Source: a virus. From it: 40,402 bases of DNA. A program made the position numbers and the translations under genes. The DNA lies in IMG/VR virus record IMGVR_UViG_3300042546_000377, positions 1 through 40,402 of that record. The stretch is one strand, 5' to 3'. The notes beneath the pieces were generated by a model. That model worked only from the letters and a program-made list of their open reading frames with translations. It ran no database searches and was not told the DNA's origin. Within the stretch, counting starts at the first letter, position 1; the number at the start of each line of letters is the position of its first letter. This document shows positions 14,176-22,408 of this stretch, piece after piece.

Positions 14176-15120
14176 CTGATCATCTATAATATCTCGCCGA
14201 CCAAGACGGCGTTTATGAACAATGTTGGTCGCACGACTGCGGACAACACCTACCACGAATGGCAGACCGACATCCTCGCTGACGCCAACGGCTCGAACGC
14301 CGCTGTCGAAGGCGCTGATGCCACGGACACCGCTTTCGTGGCCCCGTCGCGTTGCGGCAATTACACCCAGATTTCGACGAAGACGCTCAACGTCTCCGGC
14401 ACGTCTGGCGCGGTTGACGCGGCTGGCATGAAGACGATTGAGGCTTACCTCATCGCCAAGCACGGCAAAGAGCTGAAGCGCGACATGGAGACGATCCTCC
14501 TGTCGAACCAGGCTGCGGTCGCTGGCGACGCCTCGACGGCTCGCAAGCTGGCCGGCTTCCCGACGTGGATCAAGACGACTGCTCAGACGCCTGCCGGCAA
14601 CGGCATCGTCGTCGGCACCGTCACTGGCCCGGCGTATTCGGGCGGCGCTTCGACGGTTTCGGGCGCTCCGACGACCGCCTGGACGCTGACGAGCGGCTCG
14701 GCTGCTTTCACGGAAACCAACCTGAAAGACGCCATCCGCAACATGTATCAGAAGGGTGGCGAACCCAAGATGATGCTCGTGTCGCCGGTCAATAAGGCCC
14801 GCGTCTCCGGCTTCGCTGGTCTCTCGCAGACGCGCGTTAATACCGAAGTCAAAAATGGTCAGGCGACCATTGTTGGCTCGGCTGACGTGTATCTGTCGGA
14901 TTTTGGTTCGCTGGACATCGTCCCGTCGCTGTTCTGCAATGGCGCGTTCGCGTATTTCGTCGATCCTGATTACGCCAAGGTCGCCTATCTGCGTCCGTTC
15001 CAGCGCACGGAACTGGCCCGCACGGGTGACGCGAAGCGTTCGCAGCTTCTCGCGGAATACACCCTGGTCGTGAATAGCCCCTACGCTCACGCGGTTGTGG
15101 CGAACATCACGAACAGCTAA
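14176..15120 (+). CDS. Major capsid protein, exon 2 (SU10/DUF5309-like; 333 aa in total)
   Basis: Main shell protein of the head. Exon 2 begins LIIYNISPTKTAFMNNVGRT followed by NTYHEWQTD, the hallmark region of DUF5309/SU10-type HK97-fold capsids. The centre has ISTKTLNVSGTSGAVDAAG, and the end has YLRPFQRTELARTGDAKRSQ and LLAEYTLVV, typical of the family C-terminus. Joined to exon 1 it gives a continuous 333-residue protein. The first ATG in this exon (14215) is inside the conserved domain and is not the true start. A terminator follows directly. Confidence 0.92.
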   Translation: MIIYNISPTKTAFMNNVGRTTADNTYHEWQTDILADANGSNAAVEGADATDTAFVAPSRCGNYTQISTKTLNVSGTSGAVDAAGMKTIEAYLIAKHGKELKRDMETILLSNQAAVAGDASTARKLAGFPTWIKTTAQTPAGNGIVVGTVTGPAYSGGASTVSGAPTTAWTLTSGSAAFTETNLKDAIRNMYQKGGEPKMMLVSPVNKARVSGFAGLSQTRVNTEVKNGQATIVGSADVYLSDFGSLDIVPSLFCNGAFAYFVDPDYAKVAYLRPFQRTELARTGDAKRSQLLAEYTLVVNSPYAHAVVANITNS

Positions 15121-15145
15121 GTCGCGTTAAATCTTCAATCTGAGA

Positions 15146-15172
15146 GGGGTCGGTTCGCCGGCCCCTTTTTTT
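15146..15172 (+). terminator. Rho-independent terminator after the capsid gene
   Basis: GGGGTCGG (15146-15153) pairs with CCGGCCCC (15158-15165), one G-U wobble, loop TTCG, followed by TTTTTTT. It probably reduces read-through after the highly expressed capsid message. Confidence 0.9.
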
Positions 15173-15183
15173 ATGGGCGATCA

Positions 15184-15510
15184 ATGGCCGAAAATTACAG
15201 AAAGCTGGACGTCGAGAATTTCGACTATGACCCGGCAAATGGCGTTCGTCAGCGTCTCGTCATCGAGCAAGACGGCGGTGTCCATCTCGAAAGCACCCAG
15301 GATGTCAGCCACATCCTGAAGGCGGCGCACGAAAGCCGCATGGAACATTCCAAACACGAAAAGCTCGGCGACGACGTCAAAATCGCTTCTGTCCCGATGC
15401 TGATCCGAGCCGACCTGATGAAAAAGGGCATTTGGCAGGACAAAAAGCGCCTGTTCCAGTGGCTGATGAATGAAGGTCGGCCCTTCCTGACTAGGGATAT
15501 TTCGCTTTGA
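15184..15510 (+). CDS. Hypothetical protein downstream of capsid (108 aa)
   Basis: Unrecognised soluble protein with NFDYDPANGVRQRLVIEQDG near the start and a charged helical C-terminal half (LIRADLMKKGIWQDKKRLFQ). It lies right after the capsid terminator and was probably joined directly to the adaptor gene before an HNH gene was inserted after its stop. Possibly a head-completion protein by position. Confidence 0.65.
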   Translation: MAENYRKLDVENFDYDPANGVRQRLVIEQDGGVHLESTQDVSHILKAAHESRMEHSKHEKLGDDVKIASVPMLIRADLMKKGIWQDKKRLFQWLMNEGRPFLTRDISL

Positions 15511-15938
15511 CGACCTTGATCGACAAGCTGTTCGATAAGCATGTCACGCCAGAGCCTAATTCTGGATGCTGGCTGTGGGATGGGTCTTTAAACGCAGATG
15601 GTTACGGCAACGTCCGCAGAGGCAAAATAACGCATAAAGCCCATCGTTATGTGTATGAAAAATCACACGGGATGCTCGGCGATGGGATTTGTGTTTGTCA
15701 TAAGTGCGATGTTCCTAATTGTGTAAATCCAGATCATTTATTTGCAGGCACACATACCGAAAATATGCGTGATCGGGCAATTAAAGGACGCAATAACTGG
15801 ACAAAATTGAGCCTTGCTCAGGTGCAAGCCATCAAAGACGACGCAAGAATGCAAAAGTTAGTAGCAAGAGAATACGGTGTATCTCGTGCGCTTGTCTGCC
15901 TGATTAAATCAGGGAAGCTGCAAAGGGTTGGAGCATGA
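15507..15938 (+). CDS. Homing HNH endonuclease (143 aa)
   Basis: HNH_3-type endonuclease. It opens with the typical PEPNSGCWLWDG, then KAHRYVYEKSHGML, CVCHKCDVPNCVNPDHLFAG and N..D...KGRNN, giving the zinc/HNH core. The C-terminal KLSLAQVQAIKDDA and REYGVSRALVCLIKSGK form a small HTH for DNA recognition. It starts with TTG overlapping the upstream stop (TTGA) and ends ATGA with the adaptor gene, so it is wedged between two genes without disrupting either. It is more AT-rich than its neighbours. It could help mobilise the nearby ORF-less capsid intron; this is inference. Confidence 0.88.
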   Translation: MTTLIDKLFDKHVTPEPNSGCWLWDGSLNADGYGNVRRGKITHKAHRYVYEKSHGMLGDGICVCHKCDVPNCVNPDHLFAGTHTENMRDRAIKGRNNWTKLSLAQVQAIKDDARMQKLVAREYGVSRALVCLIKSGKLQRVGA

Positions 15939-16630
15939 CTGTCTACGCTGACCCTACATTTGCTGCGAATTATCAGGGTTTATGCTCTAAAATAAGTGAC
16001 ACGCTCAATCGTCAGGATCTGACGTCCGTTATCCCGGATTTCACCGTCATGGCGACGACGCGGATCTCGCGCGACATGGCGCGGATCAAGCATCCCGGAT
16101 CCATCACGCGCGCGATCGCCAGCGTCGTCAATGATTACGCGCCGCTGCCGACTGATTTCCTCTCCATGTATCAGCTCATGGATCAGGACACGCAGATGGC
16201 CCTGATCTATATCACGCCCGATCAGTCGATGACGATCCAGGCGCAGGGCTGGTCGCCTCAGACGACGATCGTCCCGGTTCTGGCGCCTTACTACACGCCG
16301 ACGCAGAACACGATCTACTACACGATCATGGGCAAGACGCTGCGCATGGTGCCGCCTCCGGCAAGCGCAACGCCGGCTACCCTTGAGATGTGGTACTACT
16401 CAAATCTGCCAGCGATCTCAACGGGCAACCCGGCGAACTGGGCGCTGACGCAATATCCCGACCTCTACCTGTATGGATCCCTGGTTCATACGGCGCCGTA
16501 TCTCAAAAACGACGAGCGCATCCAGGTCTGGGAAGGCATCTATCAATCAATCCTAAATGACATTGAGGTCGAGGCGGATCGCTCCATCCGCCCGCAGACC
16601 AAACTTGTCGCCGCTCGCAAGAGCTTCTGA
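15935..16630 (+). CDS. Head-tail adaptor protein, SU10-like (231 aa)
   Basis: Probable ring protein joining portal to tail. It follows the phiSU10-type adaptor pattern: an N-terminal helical segment (SKISDTLNRQDLTSVIPDFT, then RISRDMARI), a beta-rich centre (IYYTIMGKTLRMVPPPASAT) and a C-terminal helical part (PDLYLYGSLVHTAPYLKNDE). The ATG overlaps the HNH stop. Its place after capsid fits. Confidence 0.8.
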   Translation: MTVYADPTFAANYQGLCSKISDTLNRQDLTSVIPDFTVMATTRISRDMARIKHPGSITRAIASVVNDYAPLPTDFLSMYQLMDQDTQMALIYITPDQSMTIQAQGWSPQTTIVPVLAPYYTPTQNTIYYTIMGKTLRMVPPPASATPATLEMWYYSNLPAISTGNPANWALTQYPDLYLYGSLVHTAPYLKNDERIQVWEGIYQSILNDIEVEADRSIRPQTKLVAARKSF

Positions 16631-16640
16631 GAGGTAAATC

Positions 16641-16883
16641 ATGCCCGCTACTCAACTCTCCTCGCTTACCCCTGACACGGCGGCGTCTGTCACGACGTCT
16701 GACACGGCCCCGAATGTCTTCACCCAGCTCTACATCGGCGGCGCCGGCAACGTGGCTGTCGTCACTGAGAACGGCGACACGGTCACCTTCACGGCTGTCC
16801 CGGTTGGGACAACCCTTTCGATCCGCGTCAAACAGGTCAAGGCGACCGGCACCACGGCGACTAACATCGTCGGCATGCTCTGA
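16641..16883 (+). CDS. Small structural-module protein (80 aa)
   Basis: Hypothetical threonine/valine-rich beta protein (TSDTAPNVFTQLYIGGAGNV, LSIRVKQVKATGTTATNI). GAGAGG lies before its ATG. Small proteins of this type are common beside adaptor and fibre genes and may decorate the virion. No family recognised. Confidence 0.6.
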   Translation: MPATQLSSLTPDTAASVTTSDTAPNVFTQLYIGGAGNVAVVTENGDTVTFTAVPVGTTLSIRVKQVKATGTTATNIVGML

Positions 16884-16893
16884 GGGGTAAACT

Positions 16894-17301
16894 ATGTCTG
16901 TCGTCTACTCATCGACACTCAAAAATAACCGCATGCAGCTGGTGGCCGATCTGATCGCCGGCAAGACTGCGGCGTCGTCTGTCGGCTCTGCGACGGCTGG
17001 AACGCTCGTCATCGGCACCTCGTCGCTGTCTGGCGCTACTGGCGTCTTGGTGAGCTTCACCCTCGGCACAACGCCTGGCACGGTTTCCAGCGGCGTCCTG
17101 ACGATCTCTGGCGCCCCGCTGACGGCTACGGCCTCTGGCACAGGCACGGCTGCGAAGGCTGAGCTGCGCGACAACGCAGGCAATGTGATCGTCTCCGGCC
17201 TGACTGTCGGCACCAGCGCCTCTGACATCATCATCAATGCGACGGCGATCTCGTCGGGACAGTCGGTGACGTTAAGTTCGGGTACCATTACGCACGGATA
17301 A
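16894..17301 (+). CDS. Small beta-rich structural protein (135 aa)
   Basis: Low-complexity Ser/Thr/Gly/Val-rich protein with a defined N-terminus (YSSTLKNNRMQLVADLIAGK), the usual beginning of small phage decoration or tail proteins, then beta strands (SGVLTISGAPLTATASGTGT). GAGGGG lies upstream of its ATG. It precedes the first tail fibre. Specific role unknown. Confidence 0.6.
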   Translation: MSVVYSSTLKNNRMQLVADLIAGKTAASSVGSATAGTLVIGTSSLSGATGVLVSFTLGTTPGTVSSGVLTISGAPLTATASGTGTAAKAELRDNAGNVIVSGLTVGTSASDIIINATAISSGQSVTLSSGTITHG

Positions 17302-17312
17302 GGTAGTCAAAA

Positions 17313-19121
17313 ATGCCTTCAAAGATGTATAACCGCGCGCGGATGACGGTGACGTCAACCGGCACTGGCGCTCTGTCTCTTGGCGTTGCTGTCGCCGGCT
17401 ACCAGACGTTCTCGTCTGCTGGCGCGCAGAACAGCGACACCGTCAGCTACACGATCGAGGACGGCGTCAACTGGGAGATTGGAACCGGCACGTTTAACTC
17501 GGTTGCTGGCACTCTCTCGCGCACGGTTACACAGTCTTTTGATGGCACCACCTACGGCACGGCTGCGATCAGCGTAACGACAAGCGCACAGGTTTATATC
17601 ACAGCGCTGGCGGCTGATATTGTCGTCTCCGGCGGCGCGCTTGGAACGCCATCCTCTGCGACGCTGACGAACGCCACCGGCCTGCCTCTCGCCACCGGCG
17701 TCACCGGCACACTCCCGGTTGCGAACGGCGGCACTGGTATAACGAGTTTCGGCACGGGCGTAGCCACAGCTCTCGGCAACGCAGTCAACGGCGCTTCTGG
17801 CCTGTGTGTGCAGGATGCGTCAGGAAATTTAGGACTGGGTGTTACGCCGAGTGCTTGGGGTGCGTTTACGGTTCTTCAAAACAAGAACTTTTCACTTTTG
17901 GGCTACGATTACGGCCAAGGGTTGTTAGTGCTTAATGGCTACTATGATGGTTCTGTTTGGAAAGCCATTAGCACAGGTGCATCAACTCAATACAAACAGT
18001 TTGTGGGCCAGCATATCTGGTATACAGGAGCCTCCGTTTCCGCAGGCAATCCCATCAGCTTCACGCAGGCGATGACGCTGGATGCTTCGGGCCGGTTGGG
18101 TATTGGCGCTACGTCACCTTCTGTTCCTTTAGTAGTCGGAACAAACTACGCTAGTTTTCAAGCAAGTCTTGTTAATTTTAACGGAATAGGAGCGGCCCAA
18201 TTTAACCAAGCTGGTATGGTAAGTATTGCGGCAACCAATGCTACCGCCGCAAACGTAGGTGGTTCTCTTTCTTTTAGTGCGTTTGACGGTAATATTAGCG
18301 CTCCCTACTCTTGTGCTACAATTTCCGGTCGTAGAGAAAGTGGCACCGCTGGTAACTATAGTGGCTATTTTGCAGTAGCTACAACGACCAGCAATGGAAC
18401 CATAGACGAAAGAATGCGCGTTGATAGCGCGGGTAACGTAGGTATCGGGACGGCTACACCTAGTTCTTACGGTAAATTTGCAGTTCGAGGCTATGTTGCT
18501 GGCGGCGGCTGGAACTATTCGACATCGTTTTCTGATGCTGTATATAGCACCTTTTCTATCGGTCACGCTTCTGGTTTAACTTTGCTTAATACCGATGCGG
18601 CTATGGTATTTGCGGCAGCTTCAGTTGAACGTATGCGAATTGACGCCAGCGGGAACCTGCTGGTTGGGACGACGAGCCAAGGCGGATCATACAACGGACG
18701 TTTTGTTACATCCACTGGCTCTGGACTTAACGGAATACTTGTTAAAGATACGCAAGCAAATGGCGCTATTGCCAGCTTTGTGAATAGCAGCAATGCTTTA
18801 GCCGGTGCTATTACAATTAGCGGCATTACGACGACTTACGGAACATCGTCTGACATTAAATTGAAAGAAAACATTATAGACGCCGCACCTGCTCTTAGCT
18901 CAATAATTTCTATGCCGATCAGACAATTCGATTGGAAAGCAGACGGTTCGCATACTGACTATGGCGTCGTAGCGCAGGAAGCTAATGAATATGCGCCTGA
19001 AATGGTTGCTCAGAGAGATGTTTGGCAGGTGGACTACGGACGCATCACGCCGCGTCTGATTAAAGCTTTCCAAGAACTCGCCGCAAAAGTCACCGCCCTA
19101 GAGGAACAACTTAATGGCTAA
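17313..19121 (+). CDS. Tail fibre with S74 intramolecular chaperone (602 aa)
   Basis: Receptor-binding fibre or spike. The N-terminus (MYNRARMTVTSTGTGALSLG..., then NGVNWEIGTG-like motifs) is a common attachment region. The long middle carries repeated VGIGT.TPS- and MRID.SGNLLVG-type beta-helical motifs. The last ~90 residues, from SSDIKLKENI at about residue 512, form a Peptidase_S74 chaperone domain that aids trimerisation and usually cleaves itself off; the SD..LK motif and C-terminal coiled coil are visible. From about 17810 to 19000 the DNA is visibly more AT-rich, a sign of exchange of the host-range part. Confidence 0.85.
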   Translation: MPSKMYNRARMTVTSTGTGALSLGVAVAGYQTFSSAGAQNSDTVSYTIEDGVNWEIGTGTFNSVAGTLSRTVTQSFDGTTYGTAAISVTTSAQVYITALAADIVVSGGALGTPSSATLTNATGLPLATGVTGTLPVANGGTGITSFGTGVATALGNAVNGASGLCVQDASGNLGLGVTPSAWGAFTVLQNKNFSLLGYDYGQGLLVLNGYYDGSVWKAISTGASTQYKQFVGQHIWYTGASVSAGNPISFTQAMTLDASGRLGIGATSPSVPLVVGTNYASFQASLVNFNGIGAAQFNQAGMVSIAATNATAANVGGSLSFSAFDGNISAPYSCATISGRRESGTAGNYSGYFAVATTTSNGTIDERMRVDSAGNVGIGTATPSSYGKFAVRGYVAGGGWNYSTSFSDAVYSTFSIGHASGLTLLNTDAAMVFAAASVERMRIDASGNLLVGTTSQGGSYNGRFVTSTGSGLNGILVKDTQANGAIASFVNSSNALAGAITISGITTTYGTSSDIKLKENIIDAAPALSSIISMPIRQFDWKADGSHTDYGVVAQEANEYAPEMVAQRDVWQVDYGRITPRLIKAFQELAAKVTALEEQLNG

Positions 19122-19446
19122 CACCTACACTTGGGTAATCTCACAACTCGACTGCTACCCACAACACGACGACCGCACGGACGTTGTGTTCACCGTCCAC
19201 TGGCGTCGTCAGGCGACTGACGGCTCCGGCCACAACGGCGATATATACGGTTCGCAGGCCGTGACGCTTGATCCTGACGCGCCGTTCACGCCCTATGCTG
19301 ATCTCACGGAAGCACAGGTTATCGGTTGGCTTGAGGAAGCATTTGGCACGGAAACGCTCGCGGCGCAGGTCGCAGCGCTCGACCAGCAGATTGCTAACCA
19401 GATCAATCCGCCAGTCGTCAACCCGCCGCTTCCCTGGGTAGCCTGA
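19114..19446 (+). CDS. DUF7936-like tail-associated protein, copy 1 (110 aa)
   Basis: Small protein found next to fibre genes in many phages. The pattern is YTWVISQLDCYPQ, then DVVFTVHWRRQATDG, GDIYGSQAVTLDP, FTPYADLTEAQVIGWLEEAF and a C-terminal LDQQIANQINPP..PPLPW. It overlaps the fibre stop and is followed by a second, diverged copy. Function unknown, possibly a fibre chaperone or structural part. Confidence 0.75.
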   Translation: MANTYTWVISQLDCYPQHDDRTDVVFTVHWRRQATDGSGHNGDIYGSQAVTLDPDAPFTPYADLTEAQVIGWLEEAFGTETLAAQVAALDQQIANQINPPVVNPPLPWVA

Positions 19447-19772
19447 TGAACACTTATGAGTGGACGCCGGAGCGTCTCGACGCATACCCACAGAAAGACG
19501 GCTTCGATAACGTCGTGTTCGTCGTCTACTGGCGCGTGACTGCGACTGACGGCGAGCATGAGGCGACTGTGTCTGGCTCGCAAATGGTTGAGCTGGATCC
19601 CGAAGGCGATTTCACGCCCTACGACAAGCTGACAAAGGATCAGGTTTTGTCCTGGGTTCAGTCGTCAATGGGGCAGGGCAAGATCGCTGAGATCGAGGGC
19701 TACCTTGATCAGCAGATCGCGAACCAGATTACGCCGCCGGAAGCATCTCCGGCATTACCTTGGGGGAATTGA
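19446..19772 (+). CDS. DUF7936-like tail-associated protein, copy 2 (108 aa)
   Basis: Tandem paralogue of the preceding gene: YEWTPERLDAYPQ, NVVFVVYWRVTATDG, FTPYDKLTKDQVLSWVQ and LDQQIANQITPP...ALPW align along the whole length. It begins right at the stop of copy 1 and overlaps the next small gene (TGATG). The divergence points to an old duplication with possible partner specificity for the two fibres. Confidence 0.75.
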   Translation: MNTYEWTPERLDAYPQKDGFDNVVFVVYWRVTATDGEHEATVSGSQMVELDPEGDFTPYDKLTKDQVLSWVQSSMGQGKIAEIEGYLDQQIANQITPPEASPALPWGN

Positions 19773-19933
19773 TGGAAGGCCAGGAAATTAACATCAAGCT
19801 GACGGTTGCTCAGTGGAATGTCGTCATGGCGGCTCTGGGTGAATTGCCGCTCAAGGCCAGCATTGATGTATTCAGCGCGATCCGTGCGCAGGCCGACGCT
19901 GCTATGAAGCCGTCCGAAACTCAGCCCGAGTAA
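19772..19933 (+). CDS. Small helical phage protein (53 aa)
   Basis: Short gene encoding MEGQEINIKLTVAQWNVVM followed by AALGELPLKASIDVFSAIRA and an acidic tail. The ATG overlaps the previous stop (TGATG). The LTV..WN.V..ALGE.P pattern is frequent in short phage proteins near tail genes. Function unknown, but coding is well supported by overlap and pattern. Confidence 0.65.
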   Translation: MEGQEINIKLTVAQWNVVMAALGELPLKASIDVFSAIRAQADAAMKPSETQPE

Positions 19934-19939
19934 TAGCCC

Positions 19940-20974
19940 ATGCTTGGCTTCTCGCCGCTCGCATCAGCGCCCATCGGGGCTACAGCGGCGACGGGAGCCA
20001 CCCTCTATCTATCTGCTACTGAGGCTGCGGATACCGCCGCCGTAGCGGTTGATGTCGTCGCGTCGGCGAGCCTTGCTGTCACGGAAGCTGCAGACACAGC
20101 GTCTGTCAGCGTATCGCTTACAGCCTCGGCCAGCCTAGACGTCACTGAGGCGACTGACACCGCCTCTGGATCTGTTTCCGCCACTACGTTCGTCAACCTA
20201 CTGGCGACTGAGGCGCAGGACACGGCCTCTGGCTCGGCTCAGATCAATCCGGCCTATGCGGATCTCGCCGCGACTGAGGCGGCTGACACCGCGTCGATCA
20301 CGACAGCCATTGTCGCGTCTGCCGATCTTGCTGTCACCGAGGCGCAGGATACTGCGTCAGGATCAGCGGCTGCAATAACGCAGGCGAGCTTGGCGGCGAC
20401 TGAGGCGCAGGACGTTGCCTCCTTTGCGGGCCAGGTATTCGACGCCTGCTCGTTTGCTCTGGTTGAAGCGCCAGACACGGCGAGCATCCAGGTTGGCGTC
20501 ACGGCATCCGCCGCTCTGATAGCCTCAGAAGCGCCCGACAGCGCGTCTGGCGGCGTTGTGGTTCAGTGGGCGGTTATTCCCTCTGGCCCGTCTGTATGGA
20601 CGCCGCAAGCTAATGGCGAGGCCTTCTGGCAGGGCGTCAACCCGGCTCTCCCGCCAAGCAATGTCACGCAGATCGGCGGCGCTCTTGGCTGCGCTTCTAT
20701 CGGTGGCGCTCCGATAGCTGCAACCGCATCGCCTCCCTCTGGCGGCGCTATTGGCGCGCTCTGGACGCAACCGGCATCTAGCGTGGCTTACTGGGACAAA
20801 ATAACCCCGCTGCAGCCGCAGGCGAATGTTCGCCCGACAGGCGCGCTTGGTGGTGCGCCGATCGGCGGCATAGCTGTGTCTGATGGCGTCGCGGATACCC
20901 CGACAGAGACGCCAGGATCTGCAGTCTGGACGCCAATCACATCGTCATTCACACCGCAACAACAGGCGGCTTAA
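19940..20974 (+). CDS. Repeat-rich virion protein (344 aa)
   Basis: Starts with MLGFSPLASAPIGA, then has about nine imperfect 20-22-residue repeats centred on TEA.DTASGSV (for example LAVTEAADTASVSVSLTASA), to about residue 210. The C-terminal third has W.P and AYWDK-type motifs and two GALGCASIGGAPI-like motifs. The N-terminal GFSPLAS..IGA form is typical of phage tail/fibre-associated proteins. The repeats may build an elongated, tunable stalk. Confidence 0.7.
   Translation: MLGFSPLASAPIGATAATGATLYLSATEAADTAAVAVDVVASASLAVTEAADTASVSVSLTASASLDVTEATDTASGSVSATTFVNLLATEAQDTASGSAQINPAYADLAATEAADTASITTAIVASADLAVTEAQDTASGSAAAITQASLAATEAQDVASFAGQVFDACSFALVEAPDTASIQVGVTASAALIASEAPDSASGGVVVQWAVIPSGPSVWTPQANGEAFWQGVNPALPPSNVTQIGGALGCASIGGAPIAATASPPSGGAIGALWTQPASSVAYWDKITPLQPQANVRPTGALGGAPIGGIAVSDGVADTPTETPGSAVWTPITSSFTPQQQAA
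20000..20560 (+). repeat. In-frame tandem repeats (~63 bp, about nine copies)
   Basis: Degenerate repeats within the 344-aa gene, each encoding a version of TEAxDTASxSVxxxASAxLxV. The unit is about 21 codons. They are diverged in DNA but conserved in protein pattern, so they are maintained rather than newly expanded. Boundaries are approximate. Confidence 0.75.
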
Positions 20975-20977
20975 ATC

Positions 20978-22408
20978 ATGGCTAATACGTTTACCCCGAC
21001 ATACAATCTGACGAAGCCGGAGATCGGCTCGGATACGAATGCCTGGGGCGCGCATTTGAATGCCGATCTGGATACGATCGACGCCAACATGGTGTCTCGC
21101 ATCCTGACGAGCGCGCAGACGCTGGCGGGCGCGATCAACCTCCCGTCGAACGGCTTGAATGTCGGCTCCGGCCAGCTGCGCGTGACGGGCGGCAATGTCA
21201 CGGCCTCGGGCGGCCTGACGGTGTCGGGCGCGACGTTGCTCTCCACGACGCTGACGGTAAGCTCTAACGTCACCTTCCAGGGCGCATTCACGTTGAGCGG
21301 CTCCGGTGCAACGATCCTTGGCGGTTCGCTTTCAGTCACTGGTGCAACAGCTCTTGCCTATAACGGCCTCAACGTCGGAGCGGGGCAGCTGAATTGTTCC
21401 GGCGGCAATGTCAGCACGACGGGCAATCTCGCCGTCTCTGGCACAACCGCTCTCACTGGCAATGCGGCTCTGTCTGGAACGCTGTCGGTTGCCGGTGCAA
21501 CCACGCTCGCCTCCAATGGCCTCAACGTCGGCTCTGGGCAGCTCCAGGTTACGGGCGGCAATGTCACGGCCACTGGCTCAATAACAGCTGCCGGGTTAAG
21601 CGCGGGAGCAGGCACTCTGTATGCTGGCGGCGCGGCGACGCTTGCTTCCACGCTCGGCGTGACGGGAGCCACGACGCTCTCCAGCACTCTCGGCGTCTCT
21701 GGCGCTACGACGCTTTCCAGCAGCCTTAATGTGATCGGCGCGACGACGTTGGCCTCTAATGGCTTAACAGTCGGCTCAACTCAACTTGTCGTTTCTGGTG
21801 GCAACGTCAGCATGTCGGGCAATCTGTCGGTGTCCGGCACGATCTCCGGCGCGGCTTCTCTCTCGACGCTAAGCGCATCTGGAGCGACATCCCTTACCTC
21901 GACGCTCGTCGTCAGCGGCGCGGCCACGCTGTCCAGCAATCTGTCAGTCTCTGGCACCACGTCAATGACGGGCAATCTATTGATCGTCAGCGGCTCCAGT
22001 GAGCGCGCAATCACGCTCGGCAGCTCTGGCGGATATTTCTACGGCAACGCCTCGGCGGCTGGCTGGAAGAATAGTGGCGGCTCTAACCTGGCTTACTGGG
22101 ACACGTCCGGCAATTTCACAGCCGCTGGCAACGTCACCGCTTACTCCGACGCCAAGCTCAAAAAGAACGTCGAAACGATCCAGGATCCGATGTCTCTGGT
22201 TCGTCGTATGCGCGGCGTGTTCTATGATCGCATTGAGGACGACAAGGCCGGCGTCGGCGTCATCGCTCAAGAGATGCAAGAGGTTCTGCCCCAGGTTGTG
22301 CATACCAATGACGGCACCCTCTCGGTTGCATACGGCAATATCTCCGGCGTCCTGATTGAGGCTCTGAAAAGCATCGACGACCGCCTGGCTGCTGTGGAGG
22401 CGCGCTGA
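20978..22408 (+). CDS. Second tail fibre with S74 chaperone (476 aa)
   Basis: Long fibre built of repeated LxVSGATTLSSxLxV and NGLNVGSGQLxVTGGNVxxxG units, suggesting a trimeric beta-helix or stalk. The N-terminus (FTPTYNLTKPEIGSDTNAWG, then LNADLDTID) is typical of phage fibre proteins. The C-terminal ~87 residues, from SDAKLKKNVE at about residue 390, form an S74 chaperone with VGVIAQEMQEVLPQVV and a closing coiled coil. The following glycine-rich gene starts on its stop. Confidence 0.85.
   Translation: MANTFTPTYNLTKPEIGSDTNAWGAHLNADLDTIDANMVSRILTSAQTLAGAINLPSNGLNVGSGQLRVTGGNVTASGGLTVSGATLLSTTLTVSSNVTFQGAFTLSGSGATILGGSLSVTGATALAYNGLNVGAGQLNCSGGNVSTTGNLAVSGTTALTGNAALSGTLSVAGATTLASNGLNVGSGQLQVTGGNVTATGSITAAGLSAGAGTLYAGGAATLASTLGVTGATTLSSTLGVSGATTLSSSLNVIGATTLASNGLTVGSTQLVVSGGNVSMSGNLSVSGTISGAASLSTLSASGATSLTSTLVVSGAATLSSNLSVSGTTSMTGNLLIVSGSSERAITLGSSGGYFYGNASAAGWKNSGGSNLAYWDTSGNFTAAGNVTAYSDAKLKKNVETIQDPMSLVRRMRGVFYDRIEDDKAGVGVIAQEMQEVLPQVVHTNDGTLSVAYGNISGVLIEALKSIDDRLAAVEAR

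Noticed and set aside
13951-15090. Long reverse-strand open frame across the capsid region
   Set aside because: It is arginine-rich shadow coding opposite the capsid gene, with no family pattern; the forward capsid and intron explain this DNA.
20000-20560. CRISPR-like periodic repeats
   Set aside because: Repeats are in-frame, degenerate, without constant spacers or cas genes; they encode protein repeats.
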